Source: Actinomycetota bacterium (lineage in GTDB: Bacteria; Actinomycetota; Acidimicrobiia; Spongiisociales; UBA5794). Taken from it: DNA of 59,696 nt. The notes below the pieces were generated by a model, which worked only from the letters and a program-made list of their open reading frames with translations, ran no database searches and had not been told where the DNA came from. The number at the start of each line of letters is the position of its first letter. The first letter of the stretch is position 1. This document shows positions 17,482 through 24,917 of this stretch, piece by piece. Made by a program: the position numbers and the translations under genes. The stretch lies in contig JASJXX010000006.1 of the NCBI GenBank assembly GCA_030123765.1, positions 1 through 59,696 on the forward strand, given 5' to 3'.

Positions 17482-18860
17482 TGGACCTCTCCCCGGCACT
17501 GCTTGAACGTTATGACCGGCCGGGACCCCGCTACACGTCCTACCCGACGGCGATCGAGTTCACCGAAGACTTCCAGGCCGATGCCTACGCCGACCGCCTC
17601 TCGGCGTACTCCGCCAACCCCGGCGCTCCTCTCTCGCTCTACGTCCACATCCCCTTCTGCGAGTCGCGTTGTTCGTTCTGTGCATGTCACGTGGTAGTGA
17701 CCAAACGTGGATCGATCGCCGATGCCTACCTGATCCGGCTGGAGCGTGAGGCGGAGATCGTTGCGCAGCATCTCGGCGAGGGGCGTCCCCTTCTTCAGTA
17801 CCACTGGGGTGGTGGAACTCCCACGTACTACCCGCCAGAAACGCTTGTTCGGCTCCACAGGTCGCTGACCCGGTGGTTCGACATCCAGCCGGGGGCAGAG
17901 ATAGCCGCAGAGGTGGATCCAAGGGTCACGACGCCCGAGCACCTCGCAACCATGCGAGACCTCGGTTTCAACCGACTCTCATTCGGAGTCCAGGACTTCG
18001 ACCCCACAGTCCAAGAACTGATCGGACGCGGTCAGACAGCAGAGGAGACGATCGAGCTCTACAACACGGCTCGCGAATTGGGCTACACGTCGATCAACCT
18101 CGATCTCGTGTACGGCCTACCGGGGCAGACAGAAGACACCATGACGGCGACGCTCGACACGGTGATCGCTCTGCGCCCCGACCGGCTCGCCATCTACTCC
18201 TTCGCCTACGTCCCGTGGATGCGGCCACACCAGCGGAGAATCCCTGAGCAGGATGTGCCGAGCCGCGAACTGAAGTTCCAGCTCCTCTCGATGATCACCG
18301 CGCAGCTGACCTCTGCGGGGTACCGGTCGATCGGCATGGACCACTTTGCTCTCCCCGAAGACGAGCTCTCTACTGCTGCGGACGCGGGGACGCTCACACG
18401 AAACTTCATGGGGTATTCGACACAGAGCGGGGCCGGCGTCGTAGCTCTCGGAACTTCAGGGATCAGTGACATATCCGGCGCGTACGCGCAGAACCACAGG
18501 CGACTCGCGGACTACTACACAGCGGTCGATGCGGGTGAGCTCCCCGTTGAGCGGGGGTACCGTCTCACTGATGACGACCTCATGCGCCGCTACATCATCA
18601 CGGAGCTGATGTGCAACGGAAGGGTGTGTTACACCGATGTTGCAGAACGCTTCGACGTTGACTTTGCTACGACGTTCGCAACCGAGCTCGATGTGTTGAA
18701 CGCACCTGACGGCCTTGTCCGTGAAGGAATGGTCGAGCTTCGAGACGGTGCGATAGAGGCCACGGATCTCGGCCGGATGTTCATTCGCAGCGTGGCACGG
18801 GTCTTTGATGCCCATACCAAGAACCGGAGTGACAAGCCGATGTTCTCGAAATCGATCTGA
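17481..18860 (+). CDS. hemN: Oxygen-independent coproporphyrinogen III dehydrogenase (radical SAM)
   Basis: 459 aa from ATG 17481. Radical-SAM enzyme doing the HemF reaction without O2. The cluster motif CESRCSFCAC is C-x3-C-x2-C-x-C, the genuine HemN pattern that separates it from HemW-type proteins. GPRYTSYPTA at the N-terminus, YVHIPFC, HWGGGTPTYY and a complete C-terminal HemN domain also support true HemN. Presence beside HemF suggests heme synthesis under both oxic and anoxic conditions, fitting the nosZ gene later in the window. Confidence 0.95.
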   Translation: MDLSPALLERYDRPGPRYTSYPTAIEFTEDFQADAYADRLSAYSANPGAPLSLYVHIPFCESRCSFCACHVVVTKRGSIADAYLIRLEREAEIVAQHLGEGRPLLQYHWGGGTPTYYPPETLVRLHRSLTRWFDIQPGAEIAAEVDPRVTTPEHLATMRDLGFNRLSFGVQDFDPTVQELIGRGQTAEETIELYNTARELGYTSINLDLVYGLPGQTEDTMTATLDTVIALRPDRLAIYSFAYVPWMRPHQRRIPEQDVPSRELKFQLLSMITAQLTSAGYRSIGMDHFALPEDELSTAADAGTLTRNFMGYSTQSGAGVVALGTSGISDISGAYAQNHRRLADYYTAVDAGELPVERGYRLTDDDLMRRYIITELMCNGRVCYTDVAERFDVDFATTFATELDVLNAPDGLVREGMVELRDGAIEATDLGRMFIRSVARVFDAHTKNRSDKPMFSKSI

Positions 18861-18869
18861 GCGGAGAGA

Positions 18870-20195
18870 GTGAACAGCATCACGGATGTAGTCGTCATCG
18901 GTGGCGGATTTAGCGGGCTATTCCACGCAACCCATCTGGATCGAGTCAACCGCGACGTGTTGCTCGTCGAAGCTTCCCCCCAGCCGGGCGGCATTGCCGG
19001 GACAATCATCGAGGACGGATTCGTCCTGGAGCCCGGCGCAGGAACGTTCATGCTGCCTCACCGGGCCCTGACTCCCATCCTCGACGCCGCGGGCGTCGCC
19101 ATCGAGGAGACGAGTCAGGCCGCCGAGCTCCGATACGTCTGGATGAGAGGGGGCCTGGTCGCTATCCCGTACTCACCCAGAGCGATGCTGACGGCGGCGA
19201 TATCGATCCGCGGCAAGGCCAGAATGGCGGTGGAACCACTCATCCGCCGAAGATCCGACGACGACAGCGAAGAGTCGTTGCACGGATTCCTCTCGAGGCG
19301 CCTGGGCAGAGAGGCAGGCAGACTGCTCGCCCACGTCGCAGCGTCCGGCGTCTACGCAGGCGATCCAGACAACATGTCAGCCGCGGCAACCTTCCCTCTC
19401 TTCAGTGATCTTGAGGCCGAAGCCGGAAGCATCATGCGGGGAGGGATCCGGCGTCTGAGGGCGCTCCCCAAGCCGAGACCGCCCAAGCCGAAGAGTCACG
19501 TGCCCGTTGGCGGGATGTCCGCAGCAGCCAGAACAATGGCAGCATCGCTCGGTGAGCGGTACCGCGCCGATTTCCCCGTGACGACCGTCGTCAAGGAGGG
19601 AGACCACTTCCGCATCGAGGGTCCCGAGACGCTGCGTGCTCGGTCCGTCGTCATCGCCCTACGGCCCGATGTGGCGGCGGCCATCCTGCCCGGCATCGAC
19701 ACAGAAGGCCTACATGGGTGGCCTTCGTCTCCGGTGGTTGTCATCGGCATCGGAGGCACCGTCAGCGAAGTGCCTCTCCCCGACGGCTTCGGGTTCCTGA
19801 CCGGTCCCGACGTCGAGGCCACGATCCTTGGGTGTCTCTTCGAGTCCTCCTTCAGCCCGCGGAGGGCAGCCCCCGGCCACGCGCTCGCCAAGGTCATTGT
19901 GGGCGGTGCTCGAAATCCGCAGATCATCGACCAGCCGGACGATGAGATCGTCGCGGCCGTCGTCTCCGAGATGGAGCGAGCACTCGGCACGGCAGTCACG
20001 CCGTCATGGGTCAAGGTTGTGAGGAACAGGGAGGGAATCCCCCAATACGATCTCGAGCATCGTCGACGCCTCGCATCGCTCGAGAACGTCGAAGCTGCGA
20101 ACCGGGGGCTCGTGTTCGTCGGATGGGGTTATCGAGGAATCGGTGTGGCCCACCTCGCTACCGAGGCGCTGAAGATCACCGACAGGATCGAATAG
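18870..20195 (+). CDS. hemY: Protoporphyrinogen oxidase (HemY/HemG1 flavoprotein type)
   Basis: 441 aa from GTG 18870, with GGAGAGA upstream. FAD-dependent amine-oxidase-like protein: dinucleotide fold VVVIGGGFSGLFHATHL at the start, EASPQPGGIAG, and a C-terminal FAD segment RGLVFVGWGYRGIGVAHLATEAL. Position at the end of a complete heme operon makes it the oxidase giving protoporphyrin IX. In coproporphyrin-dependent bacteria the same family acts on coproporphyrinogen, but HemF, HemN and the HemH type all argue for protoporphyrinogen here. A strong hairpin follows. Confidence 0.9.
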   Translation: MNSITDVVVIGGGFSGLFHATHLDRVNRDVLLVEASPQPGGIAGTIIEDGFVLEPGAGTFMLPHRALTPILDAAGVAIEETSQAAELRYVWMRGGLVAIPYSPRAMLTAAISIRGKARMAVEPLIRRRSDDDSEESLHGFLSRRLGREAGRLLAHVAASGVYAGDPDNMSAAATFPLFSDLEAEAGSIMRGGIRRLRALPKPRPPKPKSHVPVGGMSAAARTMAASLGERYRADFPVTTVVKEGDHFRIEGPETLRARSVVIALRPDVAAAILPGIDTEGLHGWPSSPVVVIGIGGTVSEVPLPDGFGFLTGPDVEATILGCLFESSFSPRRAAPGHALAKVIVGGARNPQIIDQPDDEIVAAVVSEMERALGTAVTPSWVKVVRNREGIPQYDLEHRRRLASLENVEAANRGLVFVGWGYRGIGVAHLATEALKITDRIE

Positions 20196-20226
20196 CGCGA
20201 CGAAGAGCACGGTGTCCGAGACCGAG

Positions 20227-20254
20227 AGAGTCCGGGCTGTAAAGCCCGGACTCT
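20227..20254. terminator. Bidirectional terminator between the heme operon and the ECF operon
   Basis: A perfect 12-bp stem (AGAGTCCGGGCT/AGCCCGGACTCT) with a GTAA loop sits 31 nt after hemY and 24 nt before the end of the convergent minus-strand gene. There is no long T-run, but stem length and position support a shared terminator. Confidence 0.75.
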
Positions 20255-20278
20255 TCGTCAGATGGTCGGAGGAGGGTC

Positions 20279-21058
20279 TCAGGGACGGTCGCCGTCTGCC
20301 TGGCTCCCGGCACCGTCCGTGGAGCTGTCTGCCTGGCTCCCGGCACCATCTGTGTAGTCGTCTGCCTGGCTCCCGGCACCATCTGTGTAGTCGTCTTCCT
20401 GGCTCCCGGCGTCGCCTGTGTCGCTGACATCGGCGGCACCGTCTGACGCCACGCCAGCGACCTTGTCGCCGAAGTCCTGGCCGTCGGTCGTCGGGTTTTC
20501 GTCGCCAGTCGTACCGAACACCGTGCCGACGACGTCCTTGGCGGTCTTGGAGGCGTCCTCAGGGAGGTCCTCAGGGAGGACGGGAGCATCCGGCATCTCA
20601 ACGTCGCCGGGTGCTGGGATCCCGATCCCGATGTTGGCGCCCAGATCGGACACCCACTGCTGGACCGGTTCCGGCAGGTTGTCGGTAGCGGCGAGACCGC
20701 CGCCGGTTGCGGCGATCGCCATCGTGGCGACAGCGAACTTCCCGAGAAGGGTTGAGAGGAAGGTACTGATCATGGTGCGTCTTCTCCATTTTCTGGCCAG
20801 AGGCTGTGTCGTACGACTCCTGGCCAACAGTGGTGTCGTACGACTGCCCGACCTGGTTCGGGCTGGAGAGTTCTCGGCAACCGACCTCGCCTCTGCGGCC
20901 AGCAGGCCGGGCAACGCTTCGTTGACCGGTTCGCTGACTGCAGAGTCTGATCCGAGTCGATCGATGAAAGCCGCTACCGCGTCTCCGTCTCCGGATTCAC
21001 GATCACCGGCGGCCAACCGATCGATCCACTCATCAAGGTGTTGCTTTGAACGTCTCAT
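20279..21058 (-). CDS. Putative membrane anti-sigma factor with repetitive acidic tail
   Basis: 259 aa from ATG 21058 (AGGGGTGAG upstream); an ATG at 21103 overlapping the sigma stop (ATGA) is an alternative. N-terminal about 100 residues are soluble and charged, then a TM segment (about residues 98-122), then a Pro/Asp-rich extracytoplasmic part. It ends in a tandem repeat of the 11-residue unit DGAGSQADDYT (about four copies). Location directly downstream of an ECF sigma gene and the single-span layout suggest an anti-sigma factor. No zinc-finger HxxxCxxC motif is present. Function is inferred from context only. Confidence 0.6.
   Translation of the reverse strand: MRRSKQHLDEWIDRLAAGDRESGDGDAVAAFIDRLGSDSAVSEPVNEALPGLLAAEARSVAENSPARTRSGSRTTPLLARSRTTQPLARKWRRRTMISTFLSTLLGKFAVATMAIAATGGGLAATDNLPEPVQQWVSDLGANIGIGIPAPGDVEMPDAPVLPEDLPEDASKTAKDVVGTVFGTTGDENPTTDGQDFGDKVAGVASDGAADVSDTGDAGSQEDDYTDGAGSQADDYTDGAGSQADSSTDGAGSQADGDRP
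20293..20424. repeat. 33-bp tandem repeat, four units
   Basis: Four consecutive 33-bp units start at about 20293, 20326, 20359 and 20392. Each begins with CGTCTGCCTGGCTCCCGGC or a close variant. Units two and three are nearly identical, the outer ones diverge. The period is a multiple of three, so copy-number changes keep the frame of the anti-sigma-like protein and only change the length of its acidic tail. Confidence 0.9.
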
Positions 21059-21099
21059 CTCACCCCTGTTACCGACGCGTCGCCACCAGAACGTACTTC

Positions 21100-21642
21100 T
21101 CATCGAAGATTCCTCTCCAGCCGTCTGAACGCTCTGCGTTGCAACGCCTGTACGGCCCCCGGCTTCTTGCCCACGATCCCCGCGATCTCCTTGATTCCGA
21201 ATCCGGCGCCGAAGCGCAGGAGGAGAACCTCCCGCTGGTCCGGAGAGAGCTGCTCGAGTGTGTGGATGAACTCCTCGTCGCCAAAGCGTTCCATGGCCGC
21301 AGACTCCGCCGAATGGGTCGAGGGGCTGACCCGATCCAGCACCACCTCTTCGGTGAGGTCCGTCGGCTTACGTCGCCGTCTGCGGCGCTCATCGATGATC
21401 CGGTGGTGGGCGATCATGAATACCCAAGAACGGAACGCGTTCCCGTCCCCCTGGAACTTCCGGAGACCCCGCACCACATGCAGCCAGGTCTCACCTACGA
21501 GATCGTCTATGTCTACGCCCCCCTGGCCCCGCACGTACCCACGCAGAGTCGCGTCGATGTCGTCGACGAGGCGCGCCCAGGCCCACTCGGCACCAGACCG
21601 GGCGGCGTCAAGCACAGATTCGAAAGGGCCCTCTACCGGCAT
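21100..21642 (-). CDS. ECF-type RNA polymerase sigma factor
   Basis: 180 aa from ATG 21642, chosen because AGAGGA precedes it; an upstream ATG at 21702 would add 20 poorly conserved residues. Region 2: DIDDLVGETWLHVVRGLRKF and FRSWVFMIAHHRIIDERRRR (about residues 40-85). Region 4: LSPDQREVLLLRFGAGFGIKEIAGIVGKKPGAVQALQRRAFRRL, a clear helix-turn-helix. Unlike SigR it has no zinc anti-sigma neighbour; the downstream gene is a membrane protein that probably holds it. Target promoters cannot be predicted from the window. Confidence 0.87.
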   Translation of the reverse strand: MPVEGPFESVLDAARSGAEWAWARLVDDIDATLRGYVRGQGGVDIDDLVGETWLHVVRGLRKFQGDGNAFRSWVFMIAHHRIIDERRRRRRKPTDLTEEVVLDRVSPSTHSAESAAMERFGDEEFIHTLEQLSPDQREVLLLRFGAGFGIKEIAGIVGKKPGAVQALQRRAFRRLERNLR

Positions 21643-21815
21643 TGCATCCTCTACGTCAGCGACATCGCTCTCCGCTCTTCTATCGGTAACCGAACCAGCC
21701 ATCTGAAAACATACGTCCACTCTGTTTCTCGGATCGCCCCGCGGAGGATGCCTCACTGCACCAGGGCGGAGGGCGATGACGCGTACCCCGCTGGTAGAGG
21801 AGGCGGCCGGGTGTG

Positions 21816-22472
21816 TTACTCCGGGACGTTGGTGACGCGGCGGGTAAGGATCCACGCGACGGTGAGTACCACGGCAGTGCCGAGGATCAGGCCGCCAGCG
21901 ACGTCGGTGAGCCAGTGAGCCCGCAGGTACAAGCGGCTCCACGCCATCGCGACAGCGTACGCGACGCCGAGACCGAGGAAGAGACGGTACCGACCCGGCC
22001 ACAGAATCGCGAGGAGAATGGCAGCCCCGATCGCCATCGCGGCTCCCGACACCATCGAGTGGCCGGAAGGGAAGGCAGCGGATGACTCATGTACGAGAGT
22101 GTTCATTGGCCTGGACCGCCCGACCATCGCCTTGATGGATATCGAGAGGATCTGTGAGCCACCGACCATCGCGACCCAGGCTACCGCTGTCCGCCGATTC
22201 GCTAATACGGCGAACGCGATTGTGACGACGACAGCAGTCGGGAGAGCGATCGTGATCGCTCCTACATGATGGAAGAGCTCAGCAACAGCGACGAGCCACG
22301 CCACCTCTCCATCCTCCATGATGATGTTCAACGCGTCATCGAGCGGTTGGGTCCATCCCGTGACGACGAGCAGCGTGAGAGTCGCGAACGCGACGAAGAG
22401 CGCGACCGCGAACCGGATCCAGCCACTGCTCCGTCGCGTCTCAGGTCCTGTGCTATGTGCGTCTGTTGTCAT
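21816..22472 (-). CDS. PAP2-superfamily membrane phosphatase
   Basis: 218 aa from ATG 22472; the track's GTG at 22523 lacks a ribosome site. Five to six TM helices. The three phosphatase motifs are complete: KAMVGRSRP (K-x6-R-P), PSGHSM (with catalytic His) and SRLYLRAHWLTDV (S-R-x5-H-x3-D). Typical substrates are undecaprenyl pyrophosphate or lipid phosphates with the active site facing outward. The exact substrate cannot be told. It lies upstream of the ECF sigma gene with about a 170-nt gap. Confidence 0.88.
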   Translation of the reverse strand: MTTDAHSTGPETRRSSGWIRFAVALFVAFATLTLLVVTGWTQPLDDALNIIMEDGEVAWLVAVAELFHHVGAITIALPTAVVVTIAFAVLANRRTAVAWVAMVGGSQILSISIKAMVGRSRPMNTLVHESSAAFPSGHSMVSGAAMAIGAAILLAILWPGRYRLFLGLGVAYAVAMAWSRLYLRAHWLTDVAGGLILGTAVVLTVAWILTRRVTNVPE

Positions 22473-22652
22473 GACATCTGGCCCGCTCGCCGATTCTGCC
22501 GGCCTCTCCCACCGCTGATTCACGACACCATATCAGCCGTGATCGGCCAAGCGAGAGGTCCGGATCGAGTCTGATCAACGGCAGCGACGCGGAGAGGTAA
22601 CAGTTAGCACGCACCCTTCCACTTCTCGGTGGAGCTTCCTCACGCTGCGGAC

Positions 22653-23507
22653 TCAACGCGTAGCGTCGGAACCGAGGTGTGATGTGAGGAAGGCGACTAC
22701 TTTCGGGAAGAAGGGCGCGAAGAGTGTGAGGTCGCTGTGACCAGCATCGGGCACGATGACAAGCTCCGCCTGCGGGAGAAGCCCGCTGAGTTCGTAGGCC
22801 TCCTCAACGGGGACCACAGCGTCGTCTTCGCCGTGGATGAAGAGCACAGGTATAGAGACGTGCGTGATCCGGCTCCGCGGCGCAATGTCGTCGAACCGTT
22901 TCCCGATCATGGCCTGGATCACTGCCAGCACCGCCCATCGGACCGGCCGCGGGAGGGGCAGGTTCGCGTTCATGAGATCCCCAGGATGCGCGAAGGAGGC
23001 CACGGCCACGACCGCTGAGAGGCCATCTGAATACGAGGCGCGATAGATCGCGGCGGCGGCACCCACGGAGTGACCGATGACCGCGACATCCGTCACGTCG
23101 CTGCGCCCATGGAGATAGTCGACCCCGGCGCCGAGGTCCTCGGCAAAGCGCAGCATCGAGACATGATCGTCATGTTCGGAGAGGCCGTGGTTCCGTGCGT
23201 CAAGGAAGAACGCGTGGAATCCCGCATCGTGAAGCGCCGGTGCAAGCTCGAGCATGTCTGCGGCATTTCCTCCCCACCCGTGAAGGACGATCACCGCCGG
23301 AGCGACACCCGCGACGGGCACAAGCCAGGCGTGGAGTTGAAGGCTCCTCACGCCCGAGATCCACATCTCCTCCCCAGGAAGACCGAAGTCCGCCGGAGAG
23401 CGGTCCGTGTCGCGCTGTGGCGGGCGCCACGCACGCTTGAACAGGCGGGGAGCCGCCGCGACGACTCCCGCAATCAACACGAACGACAGGATGATGCTCT
23501 TACGCAT
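22653..23507 (-). CDS. Membrane-anchored alpha/beta hydrolase
   Basis: 284 aa. N-terminal signal anchor (MRKSIILSFVLIAGVVAAA). Alpha/beta-hydrolase core: oxyanion HGWGGNAADM (about residue 75), nucleophile elbow GHSVGAAAA (about residue 145), acid in PVLFIHGEDDAVVP and catalytic His in DAGHSDL (near residue 260). All three triad positions are visible. Likely an exported or membrane-tethered esterase/acylhydrolase. Substrate unknown; a separate single-gene unit. Confidence 0.83.
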   Translation of the reverse strand: MRKSIILSFVLIAGVVAAAPRLFKRAWRPPQRDTDRSPADFGLPGEEMWISGVRSLQLHAWLVPVAGVAPAVIVLHGWGGNAADMLELAPALHDAGFHAFFLDARNHGLSEHDDHVSMLRFAEDLGAGVDYLHGRSDVTDVAVIGHSVGAAAAIYRASYSDGLSAVVAVASFAHPGDLMNANLPLPRPVRWAVLAVIQAMIGKRFDDIAPRSRITHVSIPVLFIHGEDDAVVPVEEAYELSGLLPQAELVIVPDAGHSDLTLFAPFFPKVVAFLTSHLGSDATR

Positions 23508-23651
23508 GCCGAAACAATAGGTGTCGTGCCAGCCGAGCGAGACGATGCGTAGATCGCGACGGAATGCAACTCACGGAGAATCGTTGCAACAGCAATGACT
23601 ACGAAGCGCCATCCGATCCTTGCCGAGCGTAGGGATCCAGGCTGATCCACC

Positions 23652-23828
23652 GTGCTCGACATCCTTCTCCCTGCTACGGATGGTGTGGTCGCTCTCCAAT
23701 TCGCTGCCGCGGCGACTGCCGTAGTGGTCGGGGTGTGGCTCACTCGCAAGGACAGGGACTCTCGTCGGCTCGTCGTCGGGTTGGGACTTCTCGCGTCTGG
23801 TCTGATGGCGATCCGAGCTATCCACTGA
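23652..23828 (+). CDS. Small two-span membrane protein (58 aa)
   Basis: Too short for the track. GTG 23652 to TGA 23826-23828 gives 58 residues with two hydrophobic segments (about 9-28 and 38-55) separated by a charged turn (TRKDRDSRR), the pattern of a small hairpin membrane protein. The ribosome site is weak. It ends 27 nt before the AhpD-like gene in the same direction, so the two may share a transcript. No family recognised. Confidence 0.5.
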   Translation: MLDILLPATDGVVALQFAAAATAVVVGVWLTRKDRDSRRLVVGLGLLASGLMAIRAIH

Positions 23829-23855
23829 TCGGTCTGCCCGATTAGGCTGTCGCCG

Positions 23856-24842
23856 ATGTTCGAATTTGATGGTTCGCCTGTACCGGTTCGCGACGGGCTG
23901 AAGAACGCGTACGCCGCTATCTGGGGTCATCTCGGGGCGTCCGGCCCGACCATGATCAGTGACGAGCGCATCGGGCTCGCTCGTCACGCTCGGGCGACCC
24001 GCAGAGGGGAGCCGTTGCCATCTGTTGACCTCCCGGAATCTGTCCTGGCTCTCGCTAGCACTCTCTTCGTGCATCCGGGGCGCGTCAACGAGGAAATCGT
24101 CCGCTGCGCAGCGGACGAGGCGGGTGATGCGGCAGCTGTCGAGGCGATCTCGATCGTGTCCATGCTCTCCGCAGTTGACGGCACGCACCGGGCTCTCGGT
24201 GCAGAGCTGGAGCCACTCCCCGAGCCGTCTCCTGGGCGAGCGACGGGGAACATTGCCCGCGGGTTGAAGCGCCGCAGAACCTATCTGCCGATGCCACCGG
24301 GAGCGATCCCGGTCGCGTTCGACCTGTTGCCGGATGTTGGGGAGGTGTACCGGGAGAGCTACGGTCCGCAGTACATGACCGAGGCCGAGATGGCGTTCAG
24401 CGGGTTCCGCCGCAGCCCGGGCCTCAACCGCGCACAGATCGAGACCATCGCATCGCGTACGTCGCTTCTCAATGAGTGTTTCTATTGAACTCTCAGCCAT
24501 GTGCGGATGCTCCGTGAGAGCGCCACTGCTTTCGGCTACGACGTCGACATCGCTGCCGTCGGAGACCCTTCTCGGGCGCTCGGGATCCCGGGCGGGGACG
24601 AGCTCCTCCGATTCGTTGACACGATCATGACTGGTTCCCCTGATGAACTGGACAGCGCCCGTAGCGCGATCATCGACCATCTCGGACCCGAGAGCCTGGT
24701 GGACGCAGCGAGTGTCTTCGGGAACTTCGAGATGATGAACCGGGTGGCGGAGGGCACAGGAATCCAGATTCCCCGCCAGTCGATCGAACGAATGAGGGAC
24801 ACCATCGACGTTCTCGGGCTCGAACGTCTCCTAAGATCCTGA
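23856..24842 (+). CDS. AhpD-like (carboxymuconolactone decarboxylase fold) protein with in-frame UGA, probable selenoprotein
   Basis: Two track ORFs (23856-24488 and 24501-24842) are in the same frame, separated only by TGA at 24486-24488. Read through, they give one 328-residue protein. The UGA falls in CFY-UGA-TLSH. Counting residues, C208-x2-(211)-x3-H215 and E196 align with the AhpD relay Glu118, Cys130, Cys133, His137. So UGA sits exactly at the second active-site cysteine, the CxxU pattern known from AhpD-like selenoproteins. Codon use and protein-like sequence continue for 117 codons after it. A candidate SECIS hairpin lies right after the UGA. The protein has two AhpD-like halves; the N-terminal one lacks CxxC. 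Alternative: nonsense mutation or base error. Confidence 0.72.
24490..24520 (+). promoter_or_regulatory. Candidate bacterial SECIS element
   Basis: Starting 2 nt after the UGA, CTCTCA (24490-24495) pairs with TGAGAG (24515-24520). Inside it, CGGA/TCCG (24504-24507 and 24511-24514) forms an upper stem with the 3-nt loop TGC. The loop starts 19 nt after the UGA and has G at its second position. This fits the general bacterial SECIS model (short apical loop, G among its first two bases, roughly 16-37 nt downstream). An 8-nt bulge lies on the 5' side. Drawn by hand, not folded computationally. Confidence 0.5.
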
Positions 24843-24917
24843 GAAGGCAACTAACCGATTCGTCATGGCGCTGGTAAAGCGCGAGAATCAGGGTGCTTAG
24901 CAACCCAGGAGGTAGAT

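Noticed and set aside
20293-20424. Repeat array considered as a CRISPR
   Set aside because: Units are contiguous without unique spacers and encode protein in frame; it is a coding tandem repeat.
24501-24842. Separate gene starting at GTG 24501 downstream of the AhpD-like ORF
   Set aside because: No ribosome site, same frame as the upstream ORF, and the joint sequence completes the AhpD motif; read-through is the simpler reading.
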